A stretch of 64,000 nucleotides of DNA from Anaeromicropila populeti (GCF_900112775.1 NZ_FOYZ01000018.1:1-64000), one strand, 5' to 3'. Shown: positions 9,813 to 19,031, counted from the first letter of the stretch. Notes: generated by a model not told the origin, from the sequence alone. Translations and numbers: made by a program.

Positions 9813-12425
9813 TTAAAACAGTGAACCAAAGTCTTCTTCAAGCTTCTTAATCCCATCTACATTACTGCCGCCACCCATAGCTAAATGAGGTGCTCCGCCA
9901 CCTTTACCATCAATATAAGTGACTGCTTTCTTTAGAATATTCCCTGCATTTATCTCTTTTGTCATTGCCTTTGGAACAGCAACTGCAATCTTAACGCTTT
10001 GATCTGCAACAGCTAACAAACACGTTACCCCTTGTATATCATTTGCTATCCTAATGGCTTCGTTATTTAAATTCTCAACAAACTCATCTTCCTGATAAAA
10101 AACATATTTAATATTTCCACTGCTTTGCTTAATAAGCTTGGAAACCTCTTCCTTAGTCAGCTGGATTTTTTTATTCTCTGCTGCTACCTGCTTTTTACCA
10201 TCAAAAGAATTTAATTTTGCTAAAATCTGATTTGTACTTACTTTCAGCTTCTTTGATACTTCTCTTAATATTTTCAGTTCACTCTGAACATAATCTAAAG
10301 CACACTCCCCAGTTACAGCCGTAATTCTGCGAATGCCCCTTCCAACACTTTCTTCCGATAATATCTTAAACAAGCCAATTTTTCCAGTAGATTCAATATG
10401 TGTTCCTCCACACAGTTCTCTGGAGATTTCGCCAAAGCTAACCAGACGCACTTCATTTCCATATTTATTTTCAAAAAATGCCAATGCACCTTCTCTAATT
10501 GCATCTTCATAAGTGGTGAGCTTTATATCCTTGGAAAGGTTCTGCTGAATTGTTTTATTAACCAGCTTTTCTACCACATCCAACTCATCCTGCAATTTTT
10601 CATCACAATAAAAGTCAAAACGAAGTCTTTCATCTGTTACCAGGGAACCTGCTTGTTTTACATCTTTTCCACATACCTCTCTAAGGGCATACTGTAATAA
10701 ATGTACTGCTGAATGGTTGGCTTCAATTTTAGTTCTTCTTTCACCATTTACATTTAATTGCAACTGGTCACCACATTTCAGCACTCCTTGCTCAACTTGA
10801 ACAAAGTGCACAAATTTTCCTTTGACTTTTTTAACATCCAGTACCTTACCTGTCATTGACTGGTTAGAAATTTCACCAGTATCTGCAACTTGTCCGCCAC
10901 TTTCTGCATAAAAGCAGGAAGTATTAAATACAACTGCTGCCTTCTCTCCTTCTGCAAGGGTATCCTTTTTTTCTCCATTTTGGCTAATAAATAAAACCTT
11001 TGCCTCACAGCTTAATTTTTCATAACCAGAAAAATCAGTTTCTACAATCTCTTCCAGACTGCTTTCCAAATCTTTTAATTCTTGATTACTTATTTGAGAA
11101 TCATCCTTATCATGTGCAGACTCATTTCTTGAAATTTCCTTATGATGATTTTCAGCTTTCTTATAACCTTCTTTATCTACTTTTTTGCCACACTTATTTA
11201 CATACTCTTCCACAAGTGCGTATGGAAGTCCATATGTGGTTACTAAAACAAAAGCATCATTACCAGATACAATGTCACCAGATTTCTCACATATTTTTTC
11301 AATACGTTGAATGCCTTCTTTTAAAATTTCATTGTAACTGCTAATTTCCTGTTGTAACATTTTTAAAATATTTGCCCTATTAGCTTCAAAATGATCATAA
11401 TACTTAGCGTAATGCTTAATTACCTTGTCCACTATTTTTTCATAATTAAAGTTCTCAACCTGATACTTATGGATAATGGTACAACACTTTCTAATTAGTC
11501 TTCTTGGAATATATCCTCTTCCAGTATTGGATGGCTGTACACCAGCTGCAAGCAAAATAGTAGATGTACGGAAATGATCCGTCATTACATGAACATCTCG
11601 CTCTGCAACTTCTGTACCTTTCATTTCTTCCTGAATCAAGTCAACTATTGGCTTAAGAGAATCGATTTCATATACAGAATTTAGTTTATTTAAAGTCATT
11701 GTCAGTCGTTCCAGCCCTGCACCAGTATCCACGCTTTTAAACTTTAAATTCTCATATTCCCCTTTAGTGTTTTTATTAAATTGCATAAAAACACCAGCGT
11801 TCCAAATTTCAATGTATCGCTTTTTCGTATCAAAATGACCACCTGGAACATAGGCCTCCCCAAATTCTTCTCCTGTATCATAAAAAACCTCTGTACATGG
11901 TCCACATGGTCCTGTTTCAGCTGTTGGTCCCCAAAAGTTATCTTCAAATGGCTGAGGAACAATATGTGCTGGATCCATGCCTGCTTCCTTCCAGATATCA
12001 GCAGACTCCTGATCCATACTTAATCCTAATTTTTCAGAGCCTGCAAAAACAGTAGCATACAGCTTTTCTTTCGGAATTTTATACCCTTCTGTTAATAAGC
12101 GAAATGCAAGTTTAATGGCATCCTCTTTAAAATAATTATCAAAGGACCAGCTTCCTAACATTTCAAAACTAGTTAAATGATGTCTGTCACCGATTTCATC
12201 TATATCAATTGTTCGAATACATGGCTGAATATTACACAGATTTTTTTCTGGTGGTATTTCTTCTCCCGTAAAATACGTTTTAAGTGGAGCCATACCAGAA
12301 TTAATGAACAATAACGTAGGATCATTTTTAGGAATAATCGAAGAGCCTGATATTTGCATATGATTATTCTTTTTAAAATAATCCAAAAATATATTTCTTA
12401 TTTCGTCACTAGTAATACAATACAT
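9813..12425 (-). CDS. alaS: Alanyl-tRNA synthetase
   Basis: Charges tRNA-Ala in the cytoplasm; 870 aa, normal for the enzyme. The N-terminal class II core includes FINSGMAPLKTYFTGEE and FEMLGSWSFDNYF. The editing domain has the zinc-binding HxxxH (NHSAVHLLQYAL) and CGGTHIESTGKIG. The C-Ala part ends with a glycine-rich DGKGGGAPHLAMGGG. I place the start at 12425 (MYCITSDE) because the ATG at 12440 lies inside the GGAGG ribosome site. Only 65 bp separate it from spmB, which leaves no room for a T-box leader. Confidence 0.97.
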   Translation of the reverse strand: MYCITSDEIRNIFLDYFKKNNHMQISGSSIIPKNDPTLLFINSGMAPLKTYFTGEEIPPEKNLCNIQPCIRTIDIDEIGDRHHLTSFEMLGSWSFDNYFKEDAIKLAFRLLTEGYKIPKEKLYATVFAGSEKLGLSMDQESADIWKEAGMDPAHIVPQPFEDNFWGPTAETGPCGPCTEVFYDTGEEFGEAYVPGGHFDTKKRYIEIWNAGVFMQFNKNTKGEYENLKFKSVDTGAGLERLTMTLNKLNSVYEIDSLKPIVDLIQEEMKGTEVAERDVHVMTDHFRTSTILLAAGVQPSNTGRGYIPRRLIRKCCTIIHKYQVENFNYEKIVDKVIKHYAKYYDHFEANRANILKMLQQEISSYNEILKEGIQRIEKICEKSGDIVSGNDAFVLVTTYGLPYALVEEYVNKCGKKVDKEGYKKAENHHKEISRNESAHDKDDSQISNQELKDLESSLEEIVETDFSGYEKLSCEAKVLFISQNGEKKDTLAEGEKAAVVFNTSCFYAESGGQVADTGEISNQSMTGKVLDVKKVKGKFVHFVQVEQGVLKCGDQLQLNVNGERRTKIEANHSAVHLLQYALREVCGKDVKQAGSLVTDERLRFDFYCDEKLQDELDVVEKLVNKTIQQNLSKDIKLTTYEDAIREGALAFFENKYGNEVRLVSFGEISRELCGGTHIESTGKIGLFKILSEESVGRGIRRITAVTGECALDYVQSELKILREVSKKLKVSTNQILAKLNSFDGKKQVAAENKKIQLTKEEVSKLIKQSSGNIKYVFYQEDEFVENLNNEAIRIANDIQGVTCLLAVADQSVKIAVAVPKAMTKEINAGNILKKAVTYIDGKGGGAPHLAMGGGSNVDGIKKLEEDFGSLF

Positions 12426-12505
12426 TTTTGCTTCCTCCATTTTTGGGTATTAATAAAGTATTATAGCATACTTAGATATTGCTTACAATAATAAAATCAA
12501 TATTC

Positions 12506-13030
12506 CTACATCCACCCGGTTACAATCACGCTTGCCACAACACCAGCCATTGTTGCCACTAATGCCCCTGCCAGGGTATATCTTGTTTTTTTTACTCCGG
12601 CTGTCATAAAATACACAGATAGTGTATAAAAAATAGTTTCTGAACAACTCATTAAAATCGAACCCAGTTTCCCTAAATAGGAATCTGGCCCATACTCCTT
12701 ATATATATCTAATAAAAGGCTGGTAGCTGCGGAAGACGAAAACATCTTAACGGTTACCAGTGGCACAAGCTGGGACGGGAATTTCAATATATTTGTAACT
12801 GGCTGAATTATGGATGACAGCATATCTAATGCCCCTGATGCCCTTAAAACACCGATTGCAACCATTAACCCAATTAATGTAGGAGCAATTCCTTTTACCA
12901 CTTTAAACCCATCCTCTGCCCCCTTTACAAACTCATCATAAATATGTACTTTCTGCAAAAAACCATACCCTACTACATATAAAACAACTAAAGGAATAAT
13001 AAAGCTTGATATATAAAGTAAAAAACTCAT
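12506..13030 (-). CDS. spmB: Spore maturation protein B
   Basis: Membrane protein of 174 aa with four to five hydrophobic segments and the Gate/nucleoside-recognition repeat (KGAEDGFKVVKGIAPTLIGLM). In Bacillus the SpmA-SpmB pair is needed for normal spore-core dehydration. It follows spmA with a 20-bp gap and the same orientation, so they form one unit. Its presence supports a spore-forming or formerly spore-forming organism. Confidence 0.93.
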   Translation of the reverse strand: MSFLLYISSFIIPLVVLYVVGYGFLQKVHIYDEFVKGAEDGFKVVKGIAPTLIGLMVAIGVLRASGALDMLSSIIQPVTNILKFPSQLVPLVTVKMFSSSAATSLLLDIYKEYGPDSYLGKLGSILMSCSETIFYTLSVYFMTAGVKKTRYTLAGALVATMAGVVASVIVTGWM

Positions 13031-13050
13031 AAAGCACCTCCCTGCTTAAA

Positions 13051-13635
13051 CTAAGAAACTTTCGCTAATTTGCGTGCAACAATAGAAAAAGCTACGCCAG
13101 CTCCAGTTGAAACCAATGTAGCCAAAATAGCCGCTGTAATTATTTCTGCTGGATTTACAGAACCATATTGGCTCCGATAAGCAATGATATTTACCGGAAT
13201 AAGCTGAAGAGATGATATATTTATGATAAGAAAGGTGCACATATCAACACTGGCTGTCTCCTTCCCTTTATTTAAAATTTTAAGTTCCTGCATTGCCTTA
13301 AGGCCAAAGGGAGTTGCAGCCCAGCCAAGTCCTAAAACATTGGCAATCATATTAGATGCAATATACTCATTTACAATATGCTCCTTTGGAATGTCAGGAA
13401 ATAAACAACGAATAATTGGCCGAAATACCTTTGTCAGAGAATCAATAATTCCAGATTTTTTTGCTACCTGCATTAATCCAGTCCAAAGGGACATGACACC
13501 CAGCATTGTAATACACAACGTAACTGCCTCCTTTGAAGAATTAATAAAAGCTGTACTGACCTCTTCTATTCTTCCATTTACAGCCCCAAAAATAATTGCA
13601 ACAATAATCATAATGCCCCACAAATAATTTAGCAT
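13051..13635 (-). CDS. spmA: Spore maturation protein A
   Basis: Membrane protein of 194 aa, the usual SpmA length. MLNYLWGIMIIVAIIFGAVNG begins the first membrane segment, followed by a Gate-type segment (FINSSKEAVTLCITMLGVMSLW) and GWAATPFGLKAMQEL, characteristic of SpmA. It precedes spmB, its known functional partner in spore-core dehydration in Bacillus. The upstream 46 bp contain a 6-nt-arm inverted repeat (13654-13669), possibly part of the promoter; no sporulation-sigma site could be assigned with confidence. Confidence 0.94.
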   Translation of the reverse strand: MLNYLWGIMIIVAIIFGAVNGRIEEVSTAFINSSKEAVTLCITMLGVMSLWTGLMQVAKKSGIIDSLTKVFRPIIRCLFPDIPKEHIVNEYIASNMIANVLGLGWAATPFGLKAMQELKILNKGKETASVDMCTFLIINISSLQLIPVNIIAYRSQYGSVNPAEIITAAILATLVSTGAGVAFSIVARKLAKVS

Positions 13636-13980
13636 TGACGTTCCCCTTTTTTGTAGTATAATAATACTAGTTTATTTAGGATCACCTAAAAATTATTCGA
13701 TTTTTGTAAAAAGTCTAACTGGATTTTTTTAATGTAATGCAAGATTAATTGTAAATAACTAAATAGTTTTTGCTTATTATAAAATGTAAATCAAATTGAA
13801 TATTCTCCAAATTATTATTTTTTTGCAAATGCAAATGTAGACAAATTCCTTTATTTATGGACTTTTCAGGAACAATACATACAATATATACCTATTGTAA
13901 ATCTTTTCCATTTTACATTTTTTTCTGTTTTTTTACTTCTCAGTGATTAAAATTGTGCTATATCGTCATAATAATTTAAA
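13636..13980. other. AT-rich intergenic region between divergent spmA and abrB-like genes
   Basis: About 345 bp before the abrB-like promoter, rich in A and T runs, with no coding potential that I would defend. A small inverted repeat TAGTAT-AATA-ATACTA sits at 13654-13669 close to the spmA start. No tRNA, leader peptide or riboswitch consensus is visible. It probably holds the promoters of two divergent transcripts. Confidence 0.5.
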
Positions 13981-14009
13981 TTGTCTAAAGTCTCCTTACA
14001 TGTTATATT
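13981..14009 (+). promoter_or_regulatory. Putative sigma-A promoter of the abrB-like gene
   Basis: TTGTCT at 13981-13986, a 17-bp spacer, and TATATT at 14004-14009, giving four of six and five of six matches to the consensus. The expected transcription start falls near 14016, 45 bp before the AbrB-like start codon. Confidence 0.55.
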
Positions 14010-14016
14010 TTAAACA

Positions 14017-14034
14017 TAAATAAACATTTATTTA
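14017..14034. promoter_or_regulatory. 18-bp palindrome at the predicted abrB-like transcription start
   Basis: TAAATAAA-CA-TTTATTTA is a perfect inverted repeat with 8-nt arms and a 2-nt centre. It begins about where transcription from the upstream promoter would start. Position and symmetry suit an autoregulatory operator, since AbrB-family proteins often repress themselves. Chance AT-rich symmetry is the alternative. Confidence 0.4.
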
Positions 14035-14060
14035 AGTAATTTTAAAAGGAGCATTGACAA

Positions 14061-14318
14061 ATGAAAAGTACAGGAATTGTTAGAAAGCTAGACGAACTTG
14101 GTCGTATTACTTTACCAATCGAATTAAGAAGAACATTAGGTGTTGGCGAAAGAGATCCATTGGAAATCTATGTTGACGAAGATAAGATTATCTTAACCAA
14201 ATATGAGCCTACTGATATCTTTACAGGTGAAAAGAGCGACTTAGTTGATTTTTGCGGTAAGAAAGTATCAAAAGATTCTATTGTTCAGCTTGCAAAAATT
14301 GCAGGTATTATTGAATAA
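14061..14318 (+). CDS. AbrB/SpoVT-family transition-state transcriptional regulator
   Basis: Small DNA-binding protein of 85 aa. The N-terminal SpoVT-AbrB swapped-hairpin domain is clear: MKSTGIVRKLDELGRITLPIE, then LRRTLGVGERDPLEIYVD and KIILTKYEP. The C-terminal 35 residues form the dimerisation tail seen in AbrB proteins. AAAAGGAG precedes the start by about 10 nt. In Bacillus subtilis abrB lies beside yabC (rsmI), and here too it is next to rsmI but on the opposite strand. The family controls post-exponential genes including sporulation and competence; the targets here are unknown. Confidence 0.93.
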   Translation: MKSTGIVRKLDELGRITLPIELRRTLGVGERDPLEIYVDEDKIILTKYEPTDIFTGEKSDLVDFCGKKVSKDSIVQLAKIAGIIE

Positions 14319-14360
14319 TAATTCACAACAGACAAATTAAAAGAATTATTAACTCCCCTC

Positions 14361-14406
14361 ATAATAAGCAGATAAGCAATCCCCTAAATTCTTATCTGCT
14401 TATTAT
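14361..14406. terminator. Bidirectional terminator hairpin between abrB-like and rsmI genes
   Basis: Near-perfect inverted repeat with about 16-nt arms (14361-14376 and 14391-14406) around a 14-nt loop, located between two convergent genes. The flanks are T/A rich on both sides, so it could end both transcripts, though neither has a long uninterrupted U run. Confidence 0.75.
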
Positions 14407-14421
14407 ATTATTAACTATAAT

Positions 14422-15270
14422 TTATGATTCCCCATCTAATAGTAATTTATACACATCTCTTTTTGCAATACCACGATCTGAAGCAACACACTTCATTGCT
14501 TCCTTTTTTGTAATTCCCTTTTCCAAATATATATTCATATGTTCTTCCAGCGATATATTGTCCCATTTCTCTATGCTTTCCTGCTCCAGTTCCTTACGCG
14601 ACTTTCCTTCAATAATCATGACATACTCACCTCTAGGTTCATTACTATCATAAAAAGCTGCTGCCTGCTCCAGTTCTGTACAAAACACATTTTCATACCT
14701 TTTTGTAAGCTCCTTGCAAATTGAAATTTTACGATTTCCCAAAACATCATACAATTCCTGCAAAGTCTTCTGTAGTCTATGGGGCGCTTCATAAATTATA
14801 ATAGTTCTAGTCTCATTCACCAGTTCCTTTACTACTTCACGACGTTCTTTTTTATCTGATGGCAAAAAAGCTTCAAACACAAATCTTCTTGTAGGAAGAC
14901 CTGATATAATAAGTGCTGTTGTAAATGCCGCTGCTCCTGGAATTGCTGTTACCTGTATCCCTGCATGTATTGCCTGACGCACAAGCTCCTCACCTGGATC
15001 TGAAATTCCTGGGGTTCCTGCATCTGTAATAACAGCAATATTTTTTCCCTCCAACAGCCTTTCAACCAGAAATTTTGCCTTTTCAATTTTATTATGCTCA
15101 TGGTAACTCGTCATAGGTGTTTTAATTTCAAAATGATTTAATAGCTTTATACTATTTCTTGTATCCTCTGCTGCAATTAAATCCACTGTTTTTAATGTTT
15201 CAACTCCCCTATAAGTCATATCCCCAAGATTTCCAATAGGTGTTGCACACAAATATAATGTACCTGGCAT
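14422..15270 (-). CDS. rsmI: 16S rRNA (cytidine-1402-2'-O)-methyltransferase
   Basis: Methylates the ribose of C1402 in 16S rRNA with S-adenosylmethionine. The 282-aa protein starts LYLCATPIGNLGDMTYR and includes the tetrapyrrole-methylase core motifs AEDTRNS, VITDAGTPGISDPGEELV and IPGAAAFTTALIISGLP. The C-terminal small helical domain (residues about 235-282) is also normal. Last gene of the block collinear with Bacillus yaaO to yabC, 27 bp after the tRNA methyltransferase gene. Confidence 0.95.
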   Translation of the reverse strand: MPGTLYLCATPIGNLGDMTYRGVETLKTVDLIAAEDTRNSIKLLNHFEIKTPMTSYHEHNKIEKAKFLVERLLEGKNIAVITDAGTPGISDPGEELVRQAIHAGIQVTAIPGAAAFTTALIISGLPTRRFVFEAFLPSDKKERREVVKELVNETRTIIIYEAPHRLQKTLQELYDVLGNRKISICKELTKRYENVFCTELEQAAAFYDSNEPRGEYVMIIEGKSRKELEQESIEKWDNISLEEHMNIYLEKGITKKEAMKCVASDRGIAKRDVYKLLLDGES

Positions 15271-15297
15271 ACATATCTCCTTTACTAACTCATTTCA

Positions 15298-16038
15298 TCA
15301 ATAACCGTATAAATCTTTAATTTCACTTGCATAAACATTTTCCGACTGAAATACAATTAATGGTTTTTCCACCTTCAACATGGCACCACCGCCCTTAACT
15401 GCCTCTATGAGAACCATATTAGGTTCCCTGTCCACATATGGGTAAACAAGCTGCATTCTTTTTGTCTCCAGTTTATACTTAGATAATGTATTAATAATTT
15501 CCACCAAACGAAATGGCCTGTGCACCATAAAAAACTTTCCATTCACCTTTAAAAGCTTAGCACCTTCCCGAATAACATCTTCTAACGTACAATATATTTC
15601 GTGCCGGGCAATTGCTTTTGGAACCTCTGGATTGACTAATCCATGCTGACCTGTCATATACGGAGGATTCGTTGTAATTACATCAAAAGAAGCCGCTCCA
15701 AAAATGCGAGAGGCCTCTTTAATATCTCCATTTACAATCTCAATTTTATCCTGCAAATGATTATAAGCCACACTTCTTTTAGCCATGTCCACACTTTCTT
15801 CTTGTATTTCAAGACCTGTAATATGTCTGGCCTTCGTCTTTGCTTCTAATAAAATAGGTATAATTCCAGTTCCAGTACCCAAATCTAGAATCTTAACGCC
15901 AGGCTTTACTTGTACAAATCCTGATAATAAAACCGCATCCATTCCAAAACAAAATTTACTAGGATTCTGAATTATTTTATACCCATTTCGCTGAAGCTCG
16001 TCCAGCCTTTCACCATTCTTTAAGATATTGTCATCCAT
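15298..16038 (-). CDS. tRNA1(Val) (adenine-37-N6)-methyltransferase-like protein (YabB family)
   Basis: SAM-dependent methyltransferase of 246 aa. Motif I reads ILDLGTGTGIIPILL (about residues 49-63), and the catalytic NPPY motif of N6-adenine methyltransferases is present (DVITTNPPYMTG). These place it with TrmN6/YfiC and Bacillus YabB. It lies between ricT and rsmI in the same order as in Bacillus. The tRNA substrate is assumed from the family. Confidence 0.88.
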   Translation of the reverse strand: MDDNILKNGERLDELQRNGYKIIQNPSKFCFGMDAVLLSGFVQVKPGVKILDLGTGTGIIPILLEAKTKARHITGLEIQEESVDMAKRSVAYNHLQDKIEIVNGDIKEASRIFGAASFDVITTNPPYMTGQHGLVNPEVPKAIARHEIYCTLEDVIREGAKLLKVNGKFFMVHRPFRLVEIINTLSKYKLETKRMQLVYPYVDREPNMVLIEAVKGGGAMLKVEKPLIVFQSENVYASEIKDLYGY

Positions 16039-16063
16039 TGTAATTTCCTTTGCTGTTTCAGTT

Positions 16064-16972
16064 TTAATCGATCATAGAGCCTGATTCTTTAGCCTCTAAC
16101 ATTTCCAAATGTCTCAGCTCCGCATCAATAGCAATCTTCTCTTTCTTCTTTCTTGGAGTGAATGTAAGATCTTCTACTTTATATTCACGTACTTCCTTTT
16201 CATCATTATCTACTGTAACAATTACCTTCACCAATTGTTTCAACACACTGACACTCTGGACTTCACCCTTTAATTGATCCACTGTGGTAACCATGTCCCC
16301 TACATTCGGCAGCTTACTGTTCAGCTCCTCATAGGCCTCCTGCTCATTTTTCAGACAGCACATCAAACGTCCGCACACCCCCGATATCTTGGTAGGATTT
16401 AAAGACAAATTTTGTTCCTTTGCCATTTTTATTGATACTGGATCAAATTCACTTAAAAAGGTATTACAGCATAAAGGTCTTCCACAAATACCAATTCCAC
16501 CTACAATCTTAGTTTCATCTCGAACACCAATCTGTCTCAATTCAATTCTTGTCTTAAATACAGCTGCTAAATCTTTTACCAGCTCACGAAAATCAATTCT
16601 TCCATCTGCTGTAAAATAGAATAATAATTTATTATTGTCAAATGTGTATTCTGAGTCAATTAATTTCATTTCTAATCCATGCTTTGCAATTTTCTCTAAG
16701 CAAACCTGAAATGCATCTTTTTCTTTTCTTCTGTTATTATCTTCAATTCTATCATCTTCTGGTGTAGCAATTCGTATAACAGGTTTAAGCGGCTGAATAA
16801 TTTTCTCGTCCTCAACCTGTCGATTTCCTATTACAACTTCTCCATACTCAATCCCTCGGGCTGTCTCAACAATGACATTACACCCTGGTTCAATAATTTG
16901 GTCTACCGGATCAAAAAAATACACCTTTCCTGCCCTTCTAAATCTGACGCCTATAACATTAACCATTCCCAT
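16064..16972 (-). CDS. ricT: PSP1-domain protein, RicT/YaaT (regulatory iron-sulfur complex subunit)
   Basis: 302-aa cytoplasmic protein. In Bacillus, YaaT (RicT) joins RicA and RicF in a complex that carries iron-sulfur clusters, promotes RNase Y processing and sporulation phosphorelay activity. The PSP1 domain spans about residues 55-200 with cysteine motifs GICGRPLCC and GVCGRLMCC, the likely cluster ligands. It overlaps holB by 14 nt. RicA and RicF partners are not in this window. Confidence 0.93.
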   Translation of the reverse strand: MGMVNVIGVRFRRAGKVYFFDPVDQIIEPGCNVIVETARGIEYGEVVIGNRQVEDEKIIQPLKPVIRIATPEDDRIEDNNRRKEKDAFQVCLEKIAKHGLEMKLIDSEYTFDNNKLLFYFTADGRIDFRELVKDLAAVFKTRIELRQIGVRDETKIVGGIGICGRPLCCNTFLSEFDPVSIKMAKEQNLSLNPTKISGVCGRLMCCLKNEQEAYEELNSKLPNVGDMVTTVDQLKGEVQSVSVLKQLVKVIVTVDNDEKEVREYKVEDLTFTPRKKKEKIAIDAELRHLEMLEAKESGSMID

Positions 16973-17969
16973 TCTCCTTTATTACTAGCAGCATTAATTC
17001 AATTGCAATTTCAAAATTAACATTGGATCTTAAGCGCTCTTTTGCCTTTTCCATAGCTTTAATAACTTCTTCTATTCCCTCATAACTGGATTTTTGAGCA
17101 TCCTTCTTAATAAAAGCAAACTCCTCACGATATAACAATAAATTTGGATTATTTGTCACCTTAAATAGTAAAACATCTCTGTACCATAAAATCATTAAAT
17201 CAATGTAATCATATATCTCCAGCTTTCGTTCTGTCAATCTTTTAATGCCTTCTAAAAGCTCATAAGTTTTCATCTCATCTACATACTTTAGTAAATGCAA
17301 TACCTCATTCTTTCCCTCAATAAATTCCTCAGAAGAAGCATAACGTATGGCTTTCCCTACATTTCCCTGAGAAAACTTAGCACTAATTTCTGCCATATAA
17401 TCTGGAACCTGATGCTTTTCCATCAGATACTTTTTAATATCTGAAACAGATACCGGCTTTAATTTTAGTATTACACATCTTGATAAAATGGTAGGCAAAA
17501 GCTTACTTGCATTACTTGCTAAAAGCAGCAAAACTCCATATCCAGGAGGCTCCTCTATTGTTTTCAACAAAGCATTTTGTGCCTGCTCAGTCATTTTATC
17601 TGCATCATCTATAATATATATCTTATATGGACTGCTATAAGGCTTAACCCCTATATCAGAATTCACCTGTATCCGGATATCATCTACCCCAATACTGGCT
17701 TTTTCATGTATTACTTTAATAATGTCAGGATGATTATTTGAAACTGCCTGTAAACAAGACTTACATCTTCCACAAGGTTTGTCCTCCTGATTTTCATTTT
17801 CACACTGTAATGCCTTTGCAAATAATCCTGCAAGCATACTTTTACCTGAACCTGGTTCCCCCTCTAAAATGTAAGCATGTGAAATCTTACCTAACTCTAC
17901 TGATTTCATCATATTTTCAATAATTTTATCATGTCCAATAATATTATCAAATACTTTCATCCCTAACAC
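16959..17969 (-). CDS. holB: DNA polymerase III delta-prime subunit
   Basis: Clamp-loader subunit of the replicative polymerase, 336 aa. The AAA+ domain has the P-loop EGEPGSGKSMLA (about residues 36-47), a four-cysteine zinc module (CENE...CGRCKSC), and the SRC sensor LPTILSRCVIL. Gene order yaaR-holB-yaaT is the same as in Bacillus. The 3' end overlaps ricT by 14 nt. In Bacillus it works with the tau subunit and HolA to load the DnaN clamp; dnaN is also in this window. Confidence 0.94.
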   Translation of the reverse strand: MLGMKVFDNIIGHDKIIENMMKSVELGKISHAYILEGEPGSGKSMLAGLFAKALQCENENQEDKPCGRCKSCLQAVSNNHPDIIKVIHEKASIGVDDIRIQVNSDIGVKPYSSPYKIYIIDDADKMTEQAQNALLKTIEEPPGYGVLLLLASNASKLLPTILSRCVILKLKPVSVSDIKKYLMEKHQVPDYMAEISAKFSQGNVGKAIRYASSEEFIEGKNEVLHLLKYVDEMKTYELLEGIKRLTERKLEIYDYIDLMILWYRDVLLFKVTNNPNLLLYREEFAFIKKDAQKSSYEGIEEVIKAMEKAKERLRSNVNFEIAIELMLLVIKENGNG

Positions 17970-17978
17970 CCCATTTCT

Positions 17979-18419
17979 CTATGTTAAAATATCCAAAAGG
18001 AGTCCCCGAATTTCGTCAATTTTTCCCAGTATGACAATTTGATCTTTTTCATCCTTAATCAGTTCTTGTGCCAGTTCATCTAATGTATTGTCCACTAGCT
18101 TAATAATACCATAAACCCTATGCCGCCCCTTCCGATCAAGAAAATTCTCACGGCTGAACTTATGTGAGCGATTCACAATTTCATTCATAAAATCTTTAAT
18201 CAGCTGACGATATTTTTTCATATCCCTGACATCCGTATGCTTGGCTATTTTCTTCCCCTGCTGAACAATATCCTCCATCAGAAGAGTCAGTCTTGCCTGT
18301 AATGAGCTCTCTTCAATATTACTGGCCAAAGTGAATTTAAAACTTTGATCACCCTCCTGGATATTCTGTTTTTGTACAACCTGATTGATTTGTTGCATTT
18401 GATTGATTTTAATATCCAT
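17979..18419 (-). CDS. yaaR: YaaR family protein (DUF327)
   Basis: 146-aa helical cytoplasmic protein. Recognised by the segment [25 protein letters not shown], then [20 protein letters not shown] and a late [18 protein letters not shown] motif, together with its place directly before holB. No enzymatic motif is visible, and the function of the family is not established. Confidence 0.88.
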   Translation of the reverse strand: MDIKINQMQQINQVVQKQNIQEGDQSFKFTLASNIEESSLQARLTLLMEDIVQQGKKIAKHTDVRDMKKYRQLIKDFMNEIVNRSHKFSRENFLDRKGRHRVYGIIKLVDNTLDELAQELIKDEKDQIVILGKIDEIRGLLLDILT

Positions 18420-18509
18420 ATCTGACTATTCCCTTCCTTTTACAAGATACCGAAATTATAACCCACATTTTTATTATAACATACTAAATTAAGAATATCA
18501 CTCTAAATA

Positions 18510-19031
18510 TCATATGTGCAAGGCTCTATCACTTAATACCCTATCTAGGAAAACCATAAAATCCTGTTCTGCATTTTCAAGACTTTTCACATTATCATAG
18601 CAATAATCATACTTAAAGTTTTCAACCTCATCATCCGATGTATTTCCCCATTGAGAAATAATTTCATTAGACCTTTTAATTAATAACGTAATGCAGGGAG
18701 TAGATACACTATTTCTAAATTTAATTATTTCTGACCCTTCTCGTATCTGAACAAACATAATCTGATTATTACTGTTTAGAAATTCGTTGTATTGCTTTTC
18801 AAGGTACTTTTGAGGTAGATTATTAAACTCTACTAAAATAGTCTTTAAGTCTGATAAAAACTTACGTGCCTTGTCATCTTTTTCTCCATTCCATCCGCAT
18901 TGGAACGCAATTTCTTTAATTGGCGTAATGGAAGACACATTTAATATTCTATAATACTTTTCTGTAATGCTGCACAATGTATCTTTTCCAACTCCGCCTC
19001 TTCCATTAATTATTATAACTAGTTTCTCCAT
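18510..19031 (-). CDS. P-loop kinase-like protein in the position of thymidylate kinase
   Basis: 173 aa from the preferred start at 19031, which has AGGA 8 nt upstream; an ATG at 19040 has no room for a ribosome site. The N-terminus is a strand followed by a Walker A loop, NGRGGVGKDTLC (about residues 10-21), of the type seen in deoxynucleoside-monophosphate and related small kinases. A basic helix follows with KARKFLSDLK. It lacks the thymidylate-kinase P-loop and DR motif. It sits between the decarboxylase (yaaO position) and yaaR, exactly where Bacillus has tmk-yaaQ. A nucleotide or nucleoside kinase role is an inference; I cannot name the substrate. Confidence 0.6.
   Translation of the reverse strand: MEKLVIIINGRGGVGKDTLCSITEKYYRILNVSSITPIKEIAFQCGWNGEKDDKARKFLSDLKTILVEFNNLPQKYLEKQYNEFLNSNNQIMFVQIREGSEIIKFRNSVSTPCITLLIKRSNEIISQWGNTSDDEVENFKYDYCYDNVKSLENAEQDFMVFLDRVLSDRALHI

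Noticed and set aside
12441-12505. Possible T-box leader for alaS
   Set aside because: Only 65 bp separate alaS from spmB and no GGTGG-type T-box motif is visible on the minus strand.
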